Part shown: positions 6,832-8,643 of the stretch, in pieces
Layout of the letters: each line of letters begins with the position of its first letter
Position numbering within the stretch: position 1 is the stretch's first letter
Source: Bacteroidota bacterium
Lineage (GTDB): Bacteria > Bacteroidota > Bacteroidia > Bacteroidales > Prolixibacteraceae
Length of the DNA stretch: 8,643 bases
Assembly: GCA_023412195.1 (NCBI GenBank)
Contig: JAEYNZ010000173.1
Span: 1 to 8,643 of the forward strand
Reading direction: 5' to 3'
Translations under genes and position numbers: made by a program
Notes under the pieces: model-generated
What the model saw: the letters and a program-made list of their open reading frames with translations, nothing else
Told to the model about the DNA's origin: nothing
Database searches by the model: none

Positions 6832-8106
6832 ATGCTAAAGGTTGTGTTTCTGTCTGTTATTCTTTTTCATCTTTTTCATGGTTACGCAATTTCCCAGGAC
6901 TGGCCTGATTGGCGGGGCAGAAGCAGGAATGCACAACTTGCTGAGCATTACATCATAAAAGGGGCTGATTCTGTTCCAGTATGGTCGGTGCCTGTAGGCT
7001 CAGGTTATTCGGGTCCTACTGTAGCCGGAGGAAAGGTATACCTGACCGATTTGGTGGAAGAGCCCGTTCAAACAGAAGGTGTGTTATGTTTCGATCAGGA
7101 AACAGGCAGGAAACTATGGGAGTTCAGGTATGAGTGCCCCTATGAAGGAGTTGGATACCCTGCCGGCCCACGAGCTTCAGTAGTGTATGAAGAAGGAAAA
7201 GTATGGTCGCTTGGTACAATGGGGCACTTTTACTGTCTTGATGCTGAATCCGGAAAAATACTATGGCACAGGGATCTGAACCGCGAATACAATATCAGCA
7301 TGCCTATATGGGGTATAGCTGCCACTCCGCTGATTGATGGTGATAAAATCATCGTGCAAATTGGGGGCAGTAATCATGCAGCTGTAGTCGCCTTCAGCAA
7401 GAACAGCGGGAAGGAGCTTTGGAGAAATCTTGATGACAGGGCTTCCTATTCAGCACCTGTTATCATTGAAAAAAATGGAACGAAGGTATTGGTGGTATGG
7501 ACAGAAGACCATTTAGCTGGTATGGATCCGGCTACGGGTGAAATTTTCTGGAAATTTCCATGGAAAATAAAAATGGGAATGGGCATTTCAACTCCTGTCT
7601 TGTGTGATGATTACCTGTTCGTAAGTGCGTTTTATAATGGTTCGCTGCTGGTACATCTGGGAAATGATTATACCACTGCAGAAAAGGTATGGCAACGTGA
7701 AGGACGGAGCGAACGGGAAACCGACGCACTGCATTGTGTCATGAACACTGCGGTAATTGACGGCCAATACATATATGGGGTTGACAGCTACGGCGAATTA
7801 AGGTGCCTTGAACTAAAAACCGGGAACCGTGTTTGGGAAGATCTGACGGCGGTGAAAAAAGACAGGTGGGCAAATATCCATTTTATAAGTGCCGGCAGGT
7901 ATACCATTATGTTTAATGAACATGGTGAGCTGTTGGTAACAGAACTTTCACCTTCAGGACTGAAAATACTTAGCCGCGATAAAATCATTTCCCCCACCCG
8001 GAAGCAGCTTCCACGTGGAGTAACATGGTCGCATCCTGCCATTGCGGGGCAACACATATTCATCAGAAATGATATGGAATTGGTTTCAGTTAAGCTGAGA
8101 AATTAA
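6832..8106 (+). CDS. Secreted PQQ-like beta-propeller repeat protein
   Basis: This 424-residue protein has an N-terminal signal peptide (residues 1-21). Its hydrophobic core is VVFLSVILFHLF, and a likely signal peptidase I site is A-I-S before Gln22. The mature part starts DWPDWRGRSRN, the W-P-x-W-R-G opening seen in many PQQ-like propellers of Bacteroidota and Planctomycetota. Blade motifs of the pattern D-x-x-T/S-G-x-x-x-W follow at about 87-96, 136-145, 188-197, 231-240 and 326-335. More divergent blades lie near 274-289 and 369-382, for about seven blades in all. No CxxCH haem site is present, and PQQ binding should not be assumed, because many members of this fold (BamB-like) are non-enzymatic. 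It probably acts in the periplasm; substrate and partners are unknown. The open frame also includes an upstream TTG (6814), but that lies inside the promoter box, so the ATG at 6832 is preferred. Confidence 0.88.
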   Translation: MLKVVFLSVILFHLFHGYAISQDWPDWRGRSRNAQLAEHYIIKGADSVPVWSVPVGSGYSGPTVAGGKVYLTDLVEEPVQTEGVLCFDQETGRKLWEFRYECPYEGVGYPAGPRASVVYEEGKVWSLGTMGHFYCLDAESGKILWHRDLNREYNISMPIWGIAATPLIDGDKIIVQIGGSNHAAVVAFSKNSGKELWRNLDDRASYSAPVIIEKNGTKVLVVWTEDHLAGMDPATGEIFWKFPWKIKMGMGISTPVLCDDYLFVSAFYNGSLLVHLGNDYTTAEKVWQREGRSERETDALHCVMNTAVIDGQYIYGVDSYGELRCLELKTGNRVWEDLTAVKKDRWANIHFISAGRYTIMFNEHGELLVTELSPSGLKILSRDKIISPTRKQLPRGVTWSHPAIAGQHIFIRNDMELVSVKLRN

Positions 8107-8150
8107 TTCACTCTAATGTAATAAACTGTTAATAAAGGACCAAATGTTGG

Positions 8151-8435
8151 AGTATCAAGACTCATAGACACCAGGCACAAGTCCCTCAGTAAAAAGTATT
8201 ATATCCCAATAGAAAATAATAGCAGAAATGAAACACCAGTTGCTGAAATACGACCCCCTAAATCCCCCGAAGGTGCACTTCAAGACCATGCTAACTAAGC
8301 AGGTTGCTGAGCGTCTTACTTCTCTCCACCATCTGGCGGAAGGATGGGAGGGGTCGTGAAAATGGCAATTACAAAAGAGACAAGATTATTATATGGATAT
8401 TCATATTGTGCTTGCAGGATCAAAGTCTTGATACT
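8151..8435. repeat. Outer inverted repeat, AGTATCAAGACT family
   Basis: AGTATCAAGACT (8151-8162) is perfectly inverted as AGTCTTGATACT (8424-8435), 12 of 12 bases. Both arms continue outside or inside the match as degenerate strings of the same words. Examples are AGACACCAGGCACAAG after the left copy and TTGTGTCTTAGTATCTTGTG after the right copy. Similar strings of TATCAAGACACAAG-type words are, as I recall, common between genes in Bacteroidota, so these may be two solo copies in opposite orientation rather than ends of one element. Confidence 0.55.
8250..8357. repeat. MITE-like element with C/G-rich inverted ends
   Basis: The left end ACGACCCCCT (8250-8259) is inverted at the right end as AGGGGTCGT (8349-8357), matching over 9 bases apart from one extra C. 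The left arm continues TAAATCCCCCGAAGG. It looks like a decayed form of a hairpin of the CCCCC-GAA-GGGGG type, with the right half now GGTGC. The right arm contains CCATCTGGCGGAAGGATGG (8328-8346), itself a short imperfect palindrome. At 108 bases it is a plausible non-autonomous mobile repeat, but no target duplication is evident. Confidence 0.5.
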
Positions 8436-8528
8436 TGTGTCTTAGTATCTTGTGCCCCGTCCTTCATAGTACAATTCATCAGGCTGTAATACCTTTTACT
8501 GAGGAAATAGATAATTTTTCACTGTTAA

Positions 8529-8583
8529 CCGACTAAAGTCGGGATTATTAAATTTTATTATCTGTAGAGCCCAATTTATGGGC
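8529..8583. repeat. REP-like hairpin doublet
   Basis: There are two compact hairpins. CCGAC-TAAA-GTCGG spans 8529-8542 and GCCCA-ATTTA-TGGGC spans 8569-8583. They are separated by 26 AT-rich bases. Paired short GC stems in intergenic DNA are typical of REP elements mobilised by RAYT (IS200-like) transposases. A weak terminator reading of either hairpin is possible, but neither is followed by a proper T tract. Confidence 0.45.
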
Positions 8584-8643
8584 AATTCATTTAGCCATTA
8601 ATTTTTAGACCCCCTCTATTTTCAAATCCATTTTAATTGAAGC

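Larger units (their letters stand above)
8107..8643. other. Gene-poor 3' region built of decayed repeats
   Basis: No open frame here has recognisable protein content. The longest (8304-8489) starts with TTG, runs through the repeats and resembles no family. The stretch holds three repeat structures listed separately: an inverted pair at 8151-8162 and 8424-8435, a C/G-rich inverted-repeat element at 8250-8357, and a hairpin doublet at 8529-8583. No clear terminator for the propeller gene is visible in 8107-8150. Confidence 0.7.

Noticed and set aside
8304..8489. Plus-strand open frame of 61 residues
   Set aside because: It starts with TTG, spans the right half of the inverted-repeat element and one outer repeat arm, and has no domain, promoter or ribosome-site support. 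Its Cys/Leu/Ile-rich translation looks random.
8107..8643. CRISPR array or tandem-repeat locus in the 3' region
   Set aside because: The repeats are inverted or degenerate, with no regular repeat-spacer period and no cas gene nearby.

Overview
The window looks like chromosomal DNA from a member of the Bacteroidota, most likely the order Bacteroidales or a close relative. Four lines of evidence agree: a DUF6266-type protein, a START-like/LptF neighbourhood and a fused RibBA of the kind common in this phylum; very weak Shine-Dalgarno signals; short leaders preceded by the phylum's TAnnTTTG -7 promoter box; and repeat-rich, AT-rich intergenic DNA. No sequence search was possible, so family names rest on motif recognition.

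Layout. Bases 2-553 hold the 3' part of a DUF6266-family gene, which ends in a strong intrinsic terminator (576-603). On the opposite strand, converging on it, is a tRNA-Met(CAT) gene (774 to 701) with its own promoter (850-877) and terminator (692 to 652). A small START-like gene (974-1351) follows. Next is a translationally coupled three-gene block: an LptF/LptG-family lipopolysaccharide permease (1473-3014), a GT4-type glycosyltransferase (3011-4213) and a membrane GT2 glycosyltransferase (4210-5391). Both junctions are 4-base ATGA overlaps. After a 120-base gap comes ribBA (5539-6765), the bifunctional enzyme that opens both branches of riboflavin synthesis. It is followed by a secreted PQQ-like beta-propeller protein (6832-8106). 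The last ~540 bases carry no convincing gene and are a patchwork of decayed intergenic repeats: an inverted pair, a C/G-rich inverted-repeat element nested inside it, and a REP-like hairpin doublet.

How the genes fit together. The permease and two transferases form the one clear functional unit. The likely theme is assembly of a lipid-linked or surface glycan together with LPS export to the outer membrane, but the glycan itself is unknown. The START-like gene, ribBA and the propeller gene each appear to have their own promoter and need not be functionally related.

The longest open frames of ribBA and the propeller gene both begin at a TTG that lies inside a perfect TAnnTTTG promoter box. The true starts are therefore probably the downstream ATGs, and those are used here. 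I did not find a clearly new multi-gene system. The most unusual items are the transferases coupled to the permease, the altered T-loop of the tRNA, and the repeat mosaic at the 3' end.
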